Below are positions 28,257 through 38,125 of a DNA stretch of 64,000 bases, piece after piece. The notes below the pieces were generated by a model. It did no database searches, was not told where the DNA came from, and saw nothing but the letters and a program-made list of their open reading frames with translations. Each line of letters opens with the position of its first letter. Positions within the stretch are counted from its first letter, which is position 1. This DNA is from Flavobacteriales bacterium (GTDB taxonomy: Bacteria; Bacteroidota; Bacteroidia; CAIKAF01). The translations under genes were made by a program, and so were the position numbers. The stretch covers positions 41,714 through 105,713 of the forward strand of contig JANWWQ010000002.1 of NCBI GenBank assembly GCA_025055635.1, in the 5' to 3' direction.

Positions 28257-28529
28257 TTATTGGTTTTTGCGGTTACCAGGATGGCCCCGGAATGTTCGGG
28301 TAGGCGCAAATTCTCCCAATTTGTGACCTACCATATTTTCAGTGATATACACGGGGATGAACTTGTTACCATTGTGTACTGCGATGGTATGCCCCACAAA
28401 ATCGGGGGTTATCATAGAACGCCTGGACCATGTTTTGATGAGGGATTTTTGACCTGACTGGTTCATGGCCAGGATGCGCTTCTCCAATTTATAATCTACA
28501 AAAGGTCCTTTTTTAAGGGATCTTGGCAT
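28257..28529 (-). CDS. rpsS: 30S ribosomal protein uS19
   Basis: S19 (90 residues) lies in the 30S head. [40 protein letters not shown] and [14 protein letters not shown] are diagnostic. Confidence 0.97.
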   Translation of the reverse strand: MPRSLKKGPFVDYKLEKRILAMNQSGQKSLIKTWSRRSMITPDFVGHTIAVHNGNKFIPVYITENMVGHKLGEFAPTRTFRGHPGNRKNQ

Positions 28530-28532
28530 GGC

Positions 28533-29357
28533 TTATTTCTTTCTGCGTTCAAGGATAAATTTGCTGGTGGGATTCTTTTTAGAGCGGGTTTTGAAGCCTT
28601 TGGCTGGGATCCCCTTGCGCGAGCGCGGGTGTCCGCCAGAGGCCCTTCCTTCGCCACCACCCATGGGGTGATCCACAGGATTCATGGATACGCCGCGGTT
28701 GCGGGGGCGGATGCCTAGCCACCTACGTCTTCCCGCCTTGCCGTGGCTCACCAGGTTGTGTTCCGGGTTGGAAACTGACCCGATAGTGGCTTTACATTGG
28801 ATATGGATTAATCGTGTTTCACCGGAAGGCATTTTGATGGTGGCGTAGTTATTATCCTTGGCCGTGAGCTGGGCAAAGGATCCGGCTGAGCGGGCAATCT
28901 TTCCACCCTGCCCCGGTTTCATTTCAATATTATGGATGATGCTTCCCATCGGTATCTCACTCAGTGGCAGACAATTACCTACCTCCGGAGGAACTTTCTT
29001 TCCTGAGATTATCACCTGACCGACTTTAAGTCCTTGTGGGGCTAGAATGTATCTTTTTTCCCCGTCCACGTAATGGATTAAGGCAATACGAGCAGAGCGA
29101 TTGGGATCGTATTCAATAGAGGCCACCCTGCCGGGGATATTATCTTTATTGCGCTTAAAGTCAATCAGACGGAAGCGGCGTTTATGGCCACCGCCGATGT
29201 AGCGCATGGTCATTTTGCCCGTATTATTTCGGCCGCCGGTTTTATGATAGGGTAAAAGCAAGGATTTTTCAGGTCTGCTTCGGGTAATTTCTTCAAAATC
29301 CGGGATAATCTTGAAGCGGGTGCCCGGCGTTACAGGATTAAACTTTCTTAGACCCAT
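28533..29357 (-). CDS. rplB: 50S ribosomal protein uL2
   Basis: L2 (274 residues) is a core 23S binder required near the peptidyl-transferase centre. [28 protein letters not shown], the SH3-like C-terminal part and [24 protein letters not shown] (holding the functionally important His) are intact. Confidence 0.98.
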   Translation of the reverse strand: MGLRKFNPVTPGTRFKIIPDFEEITRSRPEKSLLLPYHKTGGRNNTGKMTMRYIGGGHKRRFRLIDFKRNKDNIPGRVASIEYDPNRSARIALIHYVDGEKRYILAPQGLKVGQVIISGKKVPPEVGNCLPLSEIPMGSIIHNIEMKPGQGGKIARSAGSFAQLTAKDNNYATIKMPSGETRLIHIQCKATIGSVSNPEHNLVSHGKAGRRRWLGIRPRNRGVSMNPVDHPMGGGEGRASGGHPRSRKGIPAKGFKTRSKKNPTSKFILERRKK

Positions 29358-29370
29358 CTTTGTATAGAAA

Positions 29371-29664
29371 TTAAATGTTGTTGAAGAAATTAATTGTAAA
29401 TCCGGGCTTTAAGGTCACGATGGCCTTTTTCACATGAGGGCGCCGCCCTGAAAGCACATTTCGTTTCGTAAAACGCTGCACAGTTTTTCCTGCCTGACGC
29501 AATGTGTTCACTTTTTCCACTTGAACCTGATACCGCTGTTCAACGGCTTTGCGTATTTCTACCTTATTGGCATCCATTGCCACAAAAAATCCATAGCGGT
29601 TCAACTTTTCCGCTTGGGAAGTCATTTTCTCGGTGATTATAGGCCGGAGCAGAATGTCTTTCAT
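29371..29664 (-). CDS. rplW: 50S ribosomal protein uL23
   Basis: L23 (97 residues) lies at the exit tunnel, where trigger factor and SRP dock. [41 protein letters not shown] is the conserved core. Confidence 0.96.
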   Translation of the reverse strand: MKDILLRPIITEKMTSQAEKLNRYGFFVAMDANKVEIRKAVEQRYQVQVEKVNTLRQAGKTVQRFTKRNVLSGRRPHVKKAIVTLKPGFTINFFNNI

Positions 29665-29674
29665 AAAATTTAGA

Positions 29675-30304
29675 TTAACGTGTAATTAAACTCTGGACCA
29701 CGGGTAAAGCAGCTTCAGTAACGAACAGTTTGTCGCAATTCATAATCTCATAAGTGTTTAATTGTGAGGCGTTTATCACTTTTGCACTCTTTAAATTTCG
29801 GGCCGACAAAATTACATTTTTTTCTGGCTCCTTTATTACGAATAAGGACTTTTTATCAGCAGCCTGAAGTTTACGAAGCGATTGAGCAAAGATTCGGGTT
29901 TTGGGCTCGGGGATCTCCACTTTGTCAAGAACGACGAGTGCGCCGCTGGAGATTTTTATGGAAAGTGCTGATGCACGGGCCAAAGCTTTCACTTTTTTAT
30001 TGAGCTTAAAAGAATAATCGCGGGGTTTTGGCCCGAAGACAGTGCCTCCGCCCCTTATCAGAGGGGATTTGTAACTCCCCCGGCGGGCCCCACCGGTTCC
30101 TTTTTGACGGTATGCCTTGCGCGTGGTACGCGCTACCTCGCCGCGTTCCTTTGTCTTGTGGGTACCTTGCCGCTGGCTGGCCAGGTAGTGCTTTATATCC
30201 AGGTACACGGCATGGGCATTGGGTTCTATGCAGAAGATCTCATCGGGCAACTGAACAGTACGCCCGGTATCTTCGCCTTCAAACGTGAGTACTTTAAGTT
30301 CCAT
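29675..30304 (-). CDS. rplD: 50S ribosomal protein uL4
   Basis: L4 (209 residues) reaches into the exit tunnel and in some bacteria regulates the S10 operon. The conserved extension AYRQKGTGGARRGSYKSPLIRGGGTVFGPKPRDY is present. Confidence 0.97.
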   Translation of the reverse strand: MELKVLTFEGEDTGRTVQLPDEIFCIEPNAHAVYLDIKHYLASQRQGTHKTKERGEVARTTRKAYRQKGTGGARRGSYKSPLIRGGGTVFGPKPRDYSFKLNKKVKALARASALSIKISSGALVVLDKVEIPEPKTRIFAQSLRKLQAADKKSLFVIKEPEKNVILSARNLKSAKVINASQLNTYEIMNCDKLFVTEAALPVVQSLITR

Positions 30305-30314
30305 GGTAGTCAGC

Positions 30315-30932
30315 TTATTTGGTGATGAGGAGGAAACCGCCCTTAGGTCCGGGGACAGCCCCTTTGATGAGCAGGATGTTTTTTTCAGGAATCACTTTAA
30401 TTATTTGGAGGTTAAGCACTTTAACCTTCCTGTTACCGGTTTTTCCGGCCATACGCATGCCTTTAAGCACGCGTGAGGGGAAGCTAGAAGCACCCAGGGA
30501 GCCCGGGGCGCGCTCTCGGTCGTGCTGGCCGTGGGTGCGCATTCCTACACCCCTGAAGCCATGCCGTTTAACCACCCCCTGAAATCCTTTTCCTTTTGAG
30601 ATACCGCTCACGTCCACGTAGTCTCCTTCAGAGAATATGCTCACATCCACCGTATCACCGGGCTTTAACTCACGGTCAAAATCTTTGAACTCAGCCAGTT
30701 TTTTCTGAGGCGGAACACCGGCTTTTTTAAAATGTCCGAGCAAAGGAGCCGAAACGCGTGTTTCTTTTTGTGGGCCAAAGGCCAGTTGCACCGCATTATA
30801 GCCATCTTTTTCTGCGGTCTTGACCTGGGTAACAAAGCAAGGCCCCGCCTCCACCACAGTCACGGCGATCTGCTTGCCTTCGGCTGTGAACACCGAGGTC
30901 ATACCTGCTTTGCGACCAATAATACCTGACAT
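30315..30932 (-). CDS. rplC: 50S ribosomal protein uL3
   Basis: L3 (205 residues) initiates 50S assembly and reaches toward the peptidyl-transferase centre. [20 protein letters not shown] and the loop [30 protein letters not shown] are diagnostic. Confidence 0.97.
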   Translation of the reverse strand: MSGIIGRKAGMTSVFTAEGKQIAVTVVEAGPCFVTQVKTAEKDGYNAVQLAFGPQKETRVSAPLLGHFKKAGVPPQKKLAEFKDFDRELKPGDTVDVSIFSEGDYVDVSGISKGKGFQGVVKRHGFRGVGMRTHGQHDRERAPGSLGASSFPSRVLKGMRMAGKTGNRKVKVLNLQIIKVIPEKNILLIKGAVPGPKGGFLLITK

Positions 30933-30955
30933 ACGATTAGTAAAGTTTAAATTAG

Positions 30956-31264
30956 TTATAGGACCTTAATTTCTACATCCACGCCGCTGGGTAATTCCAG
31001 TTTCATGAGGGCATCCAGGGTTTTTTGGGTGGTGTTCATGATGTCCATGATACGCTTGTGGGCATTCAGCTCAAATTGTTCCCGTGATTTTTTGTTTACG
31101 TGTGGCGAGCGCAGCACCGTAAAAATGCGCTTGTGGGTGGGCAGGGGTATGGGGCCCGATACAATGGCTCCAGTACTTTTCACAGTTTTCACAATCTTGT
31201 CGGCGGATTTATCCACCAGATTGTGATCGTATGATTTCAATTTTATTCTGATCTTTTGGCTCAT
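30956..31264 (-). CDS. rpsJ: 30S ribosomal protein uS10
   Basis: S10 (102 residues) belongs to the 30S head and also acts in transcription antitermination as Nus[30 protein letters not shown] and [29 protein letters not shown] are conserved. It follows fusA by 4 nt; no tuf gene lies between them. Confidence 0.97.
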   Translation of the reverse strand: MSQKIRIKLKSYDHNLVDKSADKIVKTVKSTGAIVSGPIPLPTHKRIFTVLRSPHVNKKSREQFELNAHKRIMDIMNTTQKTLDALMKLELPSGVDVEIKVL

Positions 31265-31268
31265 CGGT

Positions 31269-33398
31269 TTACACTTTAACCTTACCTTTTACTTTAGCTA
31301 CCACTTCCTCCTGGACATTGCGAGGTGCTATCTCATAGTGGGAAAATTCCATGCTGGAGGAAGCCCTGCCTGAAGAGAGGGTGCGCAAGGTGGTTACATA
31401 ACCAAACATCTCACTCAAAGGCACTTTAGCCTTAATAACCCGCGCATTGCCTCTGCTGTCCATGCCTTCAATGGTACCGCGCCGTCGGTTCAGGTCGCCC
31501 ACAATGTCGCCCATGTATTCTTCAGGAGTTACCACTTCCAGCTTCATGATAGGTTCCATCAGGACGGGATTGCACTTTGGAAGCGCTTCTCGGAAAGCAT
31601 TTTTGGCACAGATTTCAAAGGATAAAGAGTCCGAATCCACGGGGTGGTAGGAACCATCCAGGAGGGTAACCTTTAACCGGGAAACCGGATAGCCGGCCAA
31701 TACACCGCTGTTCATGGCCTCGCGGAATCCTTTTTCTACGGAAGGAATAAATTCTTTCGGGACGTTCCCTCCTTTGACCACATCAATGAATTCCAGACCG
31801 TCTTTTTCACCGGGTTCAATCCTGACGATAATATCCGCATATTTACCGCGTCCGCCTGTCTGCTTTTTGAAGAGCTCCCTGTGTTCGCAGCTTGAAGTGA
31901 TGGCTTCTTTATAGTTTACTTGGGGAGCCCCCTGGTTACATTCCACTTTGAACTCCCGCTTCAGGCGGTCCAAAATGATTTCAAGGTGCAATTCCCCCAT
32001 TCCGGAAATGACAGTCTGTCCGGATTCCTGGTCAATGTGTACGCGGAAGGTGGGGTCTTCTTCTGCAAGCTTACTGAGTGCCGTGCTGAGTTTATCTAGG
32101 TCAGCCTGTGTTTTGGGTTCAATGGCCAGCCCTATGACCGGTTCGGGGAACTGCATGGCCTCTAAGATTATGGGCGACGATTCGGCACAGAGGGTGTCGC
32201 CGGTGCGGATGTCTTTAAACCCGACGGCCGCACCGATATCCCCGGCTTCAATATAGTCAATGGGGTTTTGCTTATTGGCATGCATTTGAAAGAGACGAGA
32301 TATGCGCTCCTTGTTACCCGTACGCATATTTATTACATAAGAGCCGGCTTCCAGGCGTCCTGAATACATTCTAAAGAAACACAAGCGCCCCACATAAGGA
32401 TCGGTGGCAATTTTGAAAGCCAGTGCAGCCATGGGTTCATCCGGATCAGGCCGGCGCACCTCTTTTTCTCCAGTGTTAGGATTGATACCTTCTATGGCCG
32501 GAATGTCCACAGGAGAGGGAAGGTAACGCATCACTGCATCCAGCATGGTTTGAACACCTTTGTTTTTAAAGGCGGCGCCGCACAGCATGGGTGTGATTTT
32601 CATAGCCAGAGTCCCCTTACGCAAGGCTTGAATGATTTCCTCTTCCGTGATGGAATCGGGGTTTTCAAAATATTTTTCCATCACAGTTTCGTCCAACTCT
32701 GCGACGGTCTCCAGAAGGTGGTGGCGCCATTCTTCCACAACGTCCTTAAGGTCATCAGGGATGGGCACTTCGGTGTAACGTTTGCCTTCCGAGGCCTCAT
32801 CCCAGATGATACCTTTGAGGCTAATGAGGTCTACCACCCCTTTGAAATGTTCTTCTGCACCGATAGGCACCTGCAGGGGCACAGGCTTGGCTCCAAGACG
32901 TTCTTTGACCTGCTGTACAACACTGAAAAAATCTGCTCCGGCACGGTCCATCTTATTTACGAAAGCAATACGAGGCACTTTGTAACGGTCAGCCTGGCGC
33001 CAAACGGTTTCGCTTTGGGGTTCTACACCGCCCACAGCACAAAAGATTGCCACAGCCCCGTCCAGTACGCGGAGAGAGCGCTCCACTTCCACGGTAAAGT
33101 CAACGTGGCCCGGAGTATCAATTATGTTGATTTGATAACGCTTGGACTCAGGGATAGGCTCTCCTTGGCGGGTGGGATAATTCCAATAGCAAGTGGTAGC
33201 TGCTGAGGTGATGGTGATACCGCGTTCCTGTTCCTGGGGCATCCAGTCCATTGTAGCGGTTCCTTCGTGGACCTCACCGATTTTATGGGTTTTTCCAGTA
33301 TAATACAAGATGCGTTCAGTAGTAGTGGTTTTACCCGCATCTATGTGGGCCATGATGCCTATGTTGCGGACGTAGCGAAGGTCTCTCTTTTGGGACAT
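31269..33398 (-). CDS. fusA: Translation elongation factor G
   Basis: EF-G (709 residues) is the GTPase that drives ribosomal translocation. The G-domain motifs are G1 [16 protein letters not shown]3 DTPGHVDF and G4 [10 protein letters not shown]. Domain IV and V sequences (GSYHPVDSD and [13 protein letters not shown]) complete the canonical length. It lies between rpsG and rpsJ as in the str operon. Confidence 0.98.
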   Translation of the reverse strand: MSQKRDLRYVRNIGIMAHIDAGKTTTTERILYYTGKTHKIGEVHEGTATMDWMPQEQERGITITSAATTCYWNYPTRQGEPIPESKRYQINIIDTPGHVDFTVEVERSLRVLDGAVAIFCAVGGVEPQSETVWRQADRYKVPRIAFVNKMDRAGADFFSVVQQVKERLGAKPVPLQVPIGAEEHFKGVVDLISLKGIIWDEASEGKRYTEVPIPDDLKDVVEEWRHHLLETVAELDETVMEKYFENPDSITEEEIIQALRKGTLAMKITPMLCGAAFKNKGVQTMLDAVMRYLPSPVDIPAIEGINPNTGEKEVRRPDPDEPMAALAFKIATDPYVGRLCFFRMYSGRLEAGSYVINMRTGNKERISRLFQMHANKQNPIDYIEAGDIGAAVGFKDIRTGDTLCAESSPIILEAMQFPEPVIGLAIEPKTQADLDKLSTALSKLAEEDPTFRVHIDQESGQTVISGMGELHLEIILDRLKREFKVECNQGAPQVNYKEAITSSCEHRELFKKQTGGRGKYADIIVRIEPGEKDGLEFIDVVKGGNVPKEFIPSVEKGFREAMNSGVLAGYPVSRLKVTLLDGSYHPVDSDSLSFEICAKNAFREALPKCNPVLMEPIMKLEVVTPEEYMGDIVGDLNRRRGTIEGMDSRGNARVIKAKVPLSEMFGYVTTLRTLSSGRASSSMEFSHYEIAPRNVQEEVVAKVKGKVKV

Positions 33399-33413
33399 GA
33401 ATCTAAGTATGGA

Positions 33414-33884
33414 TTATTTAAATTTAAAGTGAGAGAAAGCTTTGTTGGCTTCAGCCATGCGGTGGGTATCCTCTTTCTTTTTGAAGGCCCCACCTTCCTG
33501 TTTATAGGCAGCCAGGATTTCATTTGCCAACTTACGGCTCATAGATTTATCGTTTCGGTTGCGCGCTGCCTCTATCAACCATTTCATGGCTAGGGATAGC
33601 TTTCTGGCAGGCCTAATTTCCTGGGGAATCTGATAAGTGGCCCCCCCCACCCTTCGGGAACGAACCTCTACTTGGGGGGTGACGTTTTCCAGCGCTTTTT
33701 TCCACACCTCCAAACCGTTCTCCTGAGTTTTTTGAGCTACTTCCTCAATGGCGGAGTAAAAGATTTTAAAGGCCTTGCTTTTTTTGCCTTCCCGCATTAT
33801 ATTATTAACAAACTTGGTAACCATAGTATCGCCGTATATCGGGTCTGGCTGCACCGGTCGAGGTTTAGGTTTGGCTCTTCTCAT
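33414..33884 (-). CDS. rpsG: 30S ribosomal protein uS7
   Basis: S7 (156 residues) nucleates the 30S head. [41 protein letters not shown] and the [24 protein letters not shown] block are conserved. Confidence 0.97.
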   Translation of the reverse strand: MRRAKPKPRPVQPDPIYGDTMVTKFVNNIMREGKKSKAFKIFYSAIEEVAQKTQENGLEVWKKALENVTPQVEVRSRRVGGATYQIPQEIRPARKLSLAMKWLIEAARNRNDKSMSRKLANEILAAYKQEGGAFKKKEDTHRMAEANKAFSHFKFK

Positions 33885-33919
33885 TACTCAAACTTCTTTA
33901 AATTAAATTACTAGATATT

Positions 33920-34318
33920 TTATTTCTTGGCTGTTTTAGCTGTGGTGGGTTTTGGTCGTTTGGTTCCGTATTTGCTTCGGCGCTGTTTGCGGCCTTCAAC
34001 TCCTGCCGTATCTAGAGCCCCCCGCACGATGTGATAACGTACGCCTGGTAGGTCCTTAACCCTGCCACCCCTTACAAGAACTATGGAGTGCTCTTGTAGG
34101 TTATGACCCTCTCCAGGAATGTACGCAATCACCTCGGTTCCGTTTGAAAGGCGCACCTTGGCTACCTTTCTTAGGGCCGAGTTTGGCTTTTTGGGCGTAG
34201 TGGTATACACGCGCGTGCACACCCCGCGCTTCTGAGGACAAGAGTCAAGAGCCACAGATTTACTTTTTCTGCGGACCTTTTGACGTCCTTTACGCACCAA
34301 TTGTTGAATGGTAGGCAT
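33920..34318 (-). CDS. rpsL: 30S ribosomal protein uS12
   Basis: S12 (132 residues) sits at the decoding centre. [51 protein letters not shown] and [28 protein letters not shown] are diagnostic. The lysine in TPKKPNSA, where streptomycin resistance mutations occur in other species, is the wild-type residue. First gene of the ribosomal super-operon. Confidence 0.98.
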   Translation of the reverse strand: MPTIQQLVRKGRQKVRRKSKSVALDSCPQKRGVCTRVYTTTPKKPNSALRKVAKVRLSNGTEVIAYIPGEGHNLQEHSIVLVRGGRVKDLPGVRYHIVRGALDTAGVEGRKQRRSKYGTKRPKPTTAKTAKK

Positions 34319-34383
34319 TAACTATTTGTTTATTAATTTATTATATAACGGAATCGGGCATTTGCCGCTCAAAAAACGGGTTG

Positions 34384-34391
34384 CAAAGGTA
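34384..34391 (-). promoter_or_regulatory. Promoter of the ribosomal super-operon (-7 box TACCTTTG)
   Basis: On the minus strand TACCTTTG is a perfect TAnnTTTG box about 65 nt before the rpsL ATG. A TTTG lies 15 nt further upstream, a little closer than the usual spacing. This is the only strong candidate promoter ahead of rpsL. Confidence 0.65.
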
Positions 34392-34403
34392 CGATTTTTT
34401 CAA

Positions 34404-34431
34404 ATCCAAACCTATCCTCAGGTGTTTGGAT
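34404..34431. promoter_or_regulatory. 8-bp dyad overlapping the -33 region before rpsL
   Basis: ATCCAAAC (34404-34411) and GTTTGGAT (34424-34431) form a perfect inverted repeat with a 12-nt loop. It lies between the end of the DUF4292 gene and the rpsL -7 box and covers the candidate -33 TTTG. It could end the upstream operon or act as an operator; no U-tract follows. Confidence 0.4.
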
Positions 34432-34471
34432 GGGCAGAATTTTTTCTTACCAACCCATAAATCCTTTCGGA

Positions 34472-35308
34472 TTACTTGAGCTCCTGCCGCATGTAATTTT
34501 CAGGTATATTAAAAGGAAAATCCAGCTCCAGAGGAAATTCTGCCTTATGGTATTGCATCTGAAGTTGCACCCAGAATGTGTCTGATTGTAATTTAATATC
34601 TTGGTTAAGGGCAAGCGGACAGGGGCCTTCCAGGAAATTTTTTTCCTCGCGTCGGAGTTCAAGGATGCGGTGTTTCTTTAAATCGTATAGGATCATGCGA
34701 ACCACTTTATAGTGGTGGGGACTAATCCACAGGGCCTGAAGGAACGGTTTACTCCAGAGAGATTCGGCAAGGTGCTTTTCACTTATAAGTCGATCAAAAC
34801 TTTTATAATCCAAAGGACATAAGAAAAACAATCCGTTTTTTACTTGTAACTGGTATTCCGAGCGTGGATGCATGAAAAAGGGCTCTGAGAGCAGAAGGGA
34901 CTGGAGCAAGTGAAAATCCAATGGGAAGTCGGCATAGTCCGAAAACACTAAATAATTGCCGGATAAATATTCTTTAGAGACATAATTAATAATCTGGGCT
35001 GTTGGAACCGTAGCCATGAATCTCACCAATTCAATACCGAGAGCAGGCTGAACGCTGGCCCAGATGATGCTGTCTCTTTGAAGGCGAAGGCGTCCCTTGA
35101 AGGATGTTGCGGGATGTTTTTTGCTTTTAGCGGAAGCCGTGAAACGGGCGGAAAAGAAAAAGGGCGGGCATTGGGCGGAGTCGATTCTTCCCCAGAAAGT
35201 GGCGAGGTTAATGTCCCGTAGTTCGGCCCGTGACAGACCTTTTTCAGTAGATTTACAGGCTACCATCACGCTGCACAGCGTCCCGACGGTTGCCAGCCAT
35301 TTCCTCAT
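34472..35308 (-). CDS. DUF4292 family lipoprotein
   Basis: This 278-residue predicted lipoprotein starts MRKWLATVGTLCSVMVACKSTEK, with a lipobox ending at Cys18. The mature part resembles the Bacteroidota DUF4292 family: an opening ADIRDINLAT-like segment, then KGRLRLQRDSIIWASVQPALGIELVRFMATV. It has the beta-rich lipoprotein-carrier-like pattern suggested for LolA/LolB-type folds. The precise function is unknown. Its start overlaps the stop of the upstream TPR gene by 4 nt, an arrangement that links the two. Confidence 0.78.
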   Translation of the reverse strand: MRKWLATVGTLCSVMVACKSTEKGLSRAELRDINLATFWGRIDSAQCPPFFFSARFTASAKSKKHPATSFKGRLRLQRDSIIWASVQPALGIELVRFMATVPTAQIINYVSKEYLSGNYLVFSDYADFPLDFHLLQSLLLSEPFFMHPRSEYQLQVKNGLFFLCPLDYKSFDRLISEKHLAESLWSKPFLQALWISPHHYKVVRMILYDLKKHRILELRREEKNFLEGPCPLALNQDIKLQSDTFWVQLQMQYHKAEFPLELDFPFNIPENYMRQELK

Positions 35309-37017
35309 GGTTTCTGTTCTCTTAGCTTGTGCTGTAGTGAGTAGGATAGAGGAGCCAGCTGGAGGCCACGTTCGTATAAACGGACGGCTTCGGCCTTAAG
35401 CCCCGACTTAAGGAGCGCATCGCCCATGACTTCTAAGGTGAGGGGACCCAGATACAAACCTGAGTGGTTTAACTTTTCTATTTCGTTCAAGATTTGCGTT
35501 GCGTTTTGGGGGCCTGCGAAACAGTAGGTTTTAACAGCCTGGGCCAGCGGACTGGAAGCGGGCCATTCAGCGGTGTTGAAATTTTGATAGTCCTTGCCTG
35601 AGGCGCATAAAAGTCGGGCTTTCCAGACCCTAGCCCCGCGGTTTTGCTCATCCAGAAGGAGGGCTTGGTCTAGAAGGTCTAAAGCTTCCGGAAGCCGGTT
35701 CTGTAAAAACATCCATTCAGCTTTCACTGTGAGCCAGCGGGAACGGAGGGGAGGATTATCCTCTACAGCCCATTCACAGGTTGTCAGTACTTGTTCCGAT
35801 AAGGAAAAATCCCCCATCCTAAGGTATGCCATTGCTTTGGTAAGTAAAGGCTCCACCGCCACAGGGTTGAGGGTATACACGGTATCGGCGTAGGCAATGG
35901 CCTGCGGAAATTTTCCTGTTTCCATACAGAGAAAAAGAATTTGCCGCCACAGGGGAAAGCGTGATTTATCGTAAGTGACAGCTTTTTGATAGGCCTGGAG
36001 GGCAGCAGGGTAGTTTTCCCGTTGCATGAAATAATCTCCTTCGGCTGAATATACCCTGGCTTCTTCGGGATATTCTTCCTTTAGGATTTGCAAAAGGGGG
36101 AGGAGGGTGTCAGGTTTCCAGAGCATAAAAGTCTGATTTTCCAAAAGACCCAACAAGGCCATCATTTTCTCATCCAGAGAAAGGGTGGGGTTGCGAAAGG
36201 CCTTTCCAAGCCATCGGATGGCCAGGGGAAAGTCTTTTGATTCTAGGGCATAGTAAGCTAACGCTAGTTGGGCCTGGGGATGAAGGCTGTCTAAACGCAG
36301 AGCTTGCCGCAAGTGCTCAAGAGCGCAAGGCTGATCGCCTAAAGCCCGGCAGGCGTCAGAAGCCATGCCATGATACCGGGCGCTTTGCGGATTTATTTGC
36401 AAAAGCTTATAGGCGGTCCGATAAGCCTCCTTATAGCGGCCTTCCTTCATGAATAGTCCATAAATGCGTACCAAAGCCGCTGTTGTTTTTCCAGGTTGGG
36501 CCTCCAATTTTTCAAGATTTTTCAAGGCTTCGGTCATCTTGAACATCCGTATTTGGAGGTCTGCCAGGTCCTCCAGGTATTCAGTGTGTTGGGGGAACCT
36601 CTCCACCATTTCTTGGTATTGCGCTTCGGCTTCCTTGTACATTTTTAGTTCCAATAAGAGTTCCGCTAGAAACTGGTGATAAAATTTGTTTGAGGGGTCA
36701 TAGTGCACAGCTCGGCGGGCCGATTCTAGGGCATCGGTATATAGCCCTAGAACACGGCTGACCTCGGCCAGCCTGAAATGCCCTTCGGCAATGTGGGGAT
36801 ATTGCTGTGTGAAGCGTAAGAGCAATATACGGCTCTCGGAGTAATACCCCAAAATGGATTGGGTAAGGGCGTCCACAAGTTCGTTTTGAATCTGGGTCTG
36901 GATTTCCGAATGGTTTTCCTGTTTACGCGGGAGGGATTTATGCTTTTGAGACAGGGCGGGAAACCATCCAAATAGCACGCTGAACACGCCTACGCCAAAG
37001 GCCTTCATCCCTCCCAT
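35305..37017 (-). CDS. Tetratricopeptide-repeat protein, probably exported
   Basis: This 570-residue protein has an N-terminal signal-like segment (MKAFGVGVFSVLFGWFPALSQ after an alternative first Met) and then near-continuous TPR units. Examples are AEGHFRLAEVSRVLGLYTDALESARRAVHYDPSN and LAYYALESKDFPLAIRWLGKA. Such proteins act as scaffolds for envelope complexes. The operon with a DUF4292 lipoprotein suggests an outer-membrane-related role, which is inference. M1 (37017) or M4 (37008) may be the start; a TAGCTTTG -7 box ends only 4 nt before M1. Confidence 0.78.
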   Translation of the reverse strand: MGGMKAFGVGVFSVLFGWFPALSQKHKSLPRKQENHSEIQTQIQNELVDALTQSILGYYSESRILLLRFTQQYPHIAEGHFRLAEVSRVLGLYTDALESARRAVHYDPSNKFYHQFLAELLLELKMYKEAEAQYQEMVERFPQHTEYLEDLADLQIRMFKMTEALKNLEKLEAQPGKTTAALVRIYGLFMKEGRYKEAYRTAYKLLQINPQSARYHGMASDACRALGDQPCALEHLRQALRLDSLHPQAQLALAYYALESKDFPLAIRWLGKAFRNPTLSLDEKMMALLGLLENQTFMLWKPDTLLPLLQILKEEYPEEARVYSAEGDYFMQRENYPAALQAYQKAVTYDKSRFPLWRQILFLCMETGKFPQAIAYADTVYTLNPVAVEPLLTKAMAYLRMGDFSLSEQVLTTCEWAVEDNPPLRSRWLTVKAEWMFLQNRLPEALDLLDQALLLDEQNRGARVWKARLLCASGKDYQNFNTAEWPASSPLAQAVKTYCFAGPQNATQILNEIEKLNHSGLYLGPLTLEVMGDALLKSGLKAEAVRLYERGLQLAPLSYSLQHKLREQKP

Positions 37018-37021
37018 GCTG

Positions 37022-37029
37022 CAAAGCTA
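37022..37029 (-). promoter_or_regulatory. Putative -7 box (TAGCTTTG) for the TPR operon
   Basis: Minus-strand TAGCTTTG matches TAnnTTTG and lies 4 nt before the first ATG of the TPR gene, so the transcript would be leaderless or begin within the first codons. The divergent FAD oxidoreductase gene shares this 28-nt intergenic gap. Confidence 0.45.
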
Positions 37030-37045
37030 AGGTTTCACGACCTTT

Positions 37046-38113
37046 GTGTCTGTGGTGGCCAGTGACCCTGCAGAACCCAGCCATCTTTCAGCCCCGTTAC
37101 CCTACTTAATCGTGGGTGGAGGAGTGGCCGGCATCTGCCTCGCTTTACATCTCCAAGAGTATGGGGTTCCTGTGCGGGTGGCTGATTTGCCCCATCAGAA
37201 TGTGTCATCCCGGAAGGCTGCAGGTCTTGTTAATCCTTTTATTATTAAGCGATACGCTCTGAGTTGGAAGGGGGTTGAGGCCTACGCTTATGCCCATGAA
37301 TTTTATGTAAAACTGGAAAAGCTCACTTCCAAGAAAATCCTAGAAACTCCAGCTGTTTATCGGCTTTTCCCAAATTCACAAATCCTGAGCGAATGGGAAA
37401 AAATCCGAGCTTCCCGCCCTGACTTACAGATGTTCATGGGTGTTCCAGAAAATGCCTTTATACTGGGAAAGACAATTCACCGGGCTGCGGTGCCGTGCGT
37501 TTTCAGAGTAAGAACAAAAGATTTCTTTGCATCTGCAGCGCAGATTTTAAATGATTGTCTGAGGGAAGAGTATATAAGTCCCTCGTTATTAGTTCCTATG
37601 CCATGCGGCTGGCGGTATAAGTCGGACCTCTTCAAAGGAGTGATTTTTTGCCAGGGGCCGGCCCTTAAGGACAACCCATTTTTTAATGGTTCTTTCTTGA
37701 GGCCTTGCAAAGGACAATGGTTGCGATGTGTAAATCCAGGCCTTCAGGAGGCCTATTTGTCGGGCATTTTTTTAATCCCTGAGGAGCCTTCCATTTTGTG
37801 GGTAGGGTCCACCTATGAATTTTCTTTTGCGGATCCATACCCTGATGAAGCGGGCAGGATGCGTCTTTCCAGAGAATTTGAACGTATGACCGGTCGTCGG
37901 CCTGAGGTTGTTGAAGCACAGGCTGGTATCCGGGCCACTACGAAGGACCGCCGTCCTGTTCTGGGTTCTCACCCATCGTACCCGGGCCTTTTTATTTTCA
38001 ACGGCCTGGGTTCCAGAGGTTTTTTATTGGCTCCTTACCTGGCCCAAAAAATCAGCCGGCACATCCTTTTTGGCGAAAGGCTGCCGGCTGAGGTGTCTTT
38101 TGGGCGCTTGTAG
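37046..38113 (+). CDS. FAD-dependent oxidoreductase (DAO family)
   Basis: The N-terminal dinucleotide-binding motif is YLIVGGGVAGICLALHLQEYG. The C-terminal block EAQAGIRATTKDRRPVLGSHPSYPGLFIFNGLGSRGFLLAPYLA matches the D-amino-acid/glycine oxidase (DAO) superfamily. Substrate unknown; a flavin-dependent amine oxidation is the family default. There is no ATG near the N-terminus. In-frame GTG codons at 37046, 37052 and 37055 are candidate starts, and a near-consensus GACCTTTG box ends at 37045, favouring one of the later GTGs. Confidence 0.82.
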   Translation: MSVVASDPAEPSHLSAPLPYLIVGGGVAGICLALHLQEYGVPVRVADLPHQNVSSRKAAGLVNPFIIKRYALSWKGVEAYAYAHEFYVKLEKLTSKKILETPAVYRLFPNSQILSEWEKIRASRPDLQMFMGVPENAFILGKTIHRAAVPCVFRVRTKDFFASAAQILNDCLREEYISPSLLVPMPCGWRYKSDLFKGVIFCQGPALKDNPFFNGSFLRPCKGQWLRCVNPGLQEAYLSGIFLIPEEPSILWVGSTYEFSFADPYPDEAGRMRLSREFERMTGRRPEVVEAQAGIRATTKDRRPVLGSHPSYPGLFIFNGLGSRGFLLAPYLAQKISRHILFGERLPAEVSFGRL

Positions 38114-38125
38114 GACAGGGTTTTT

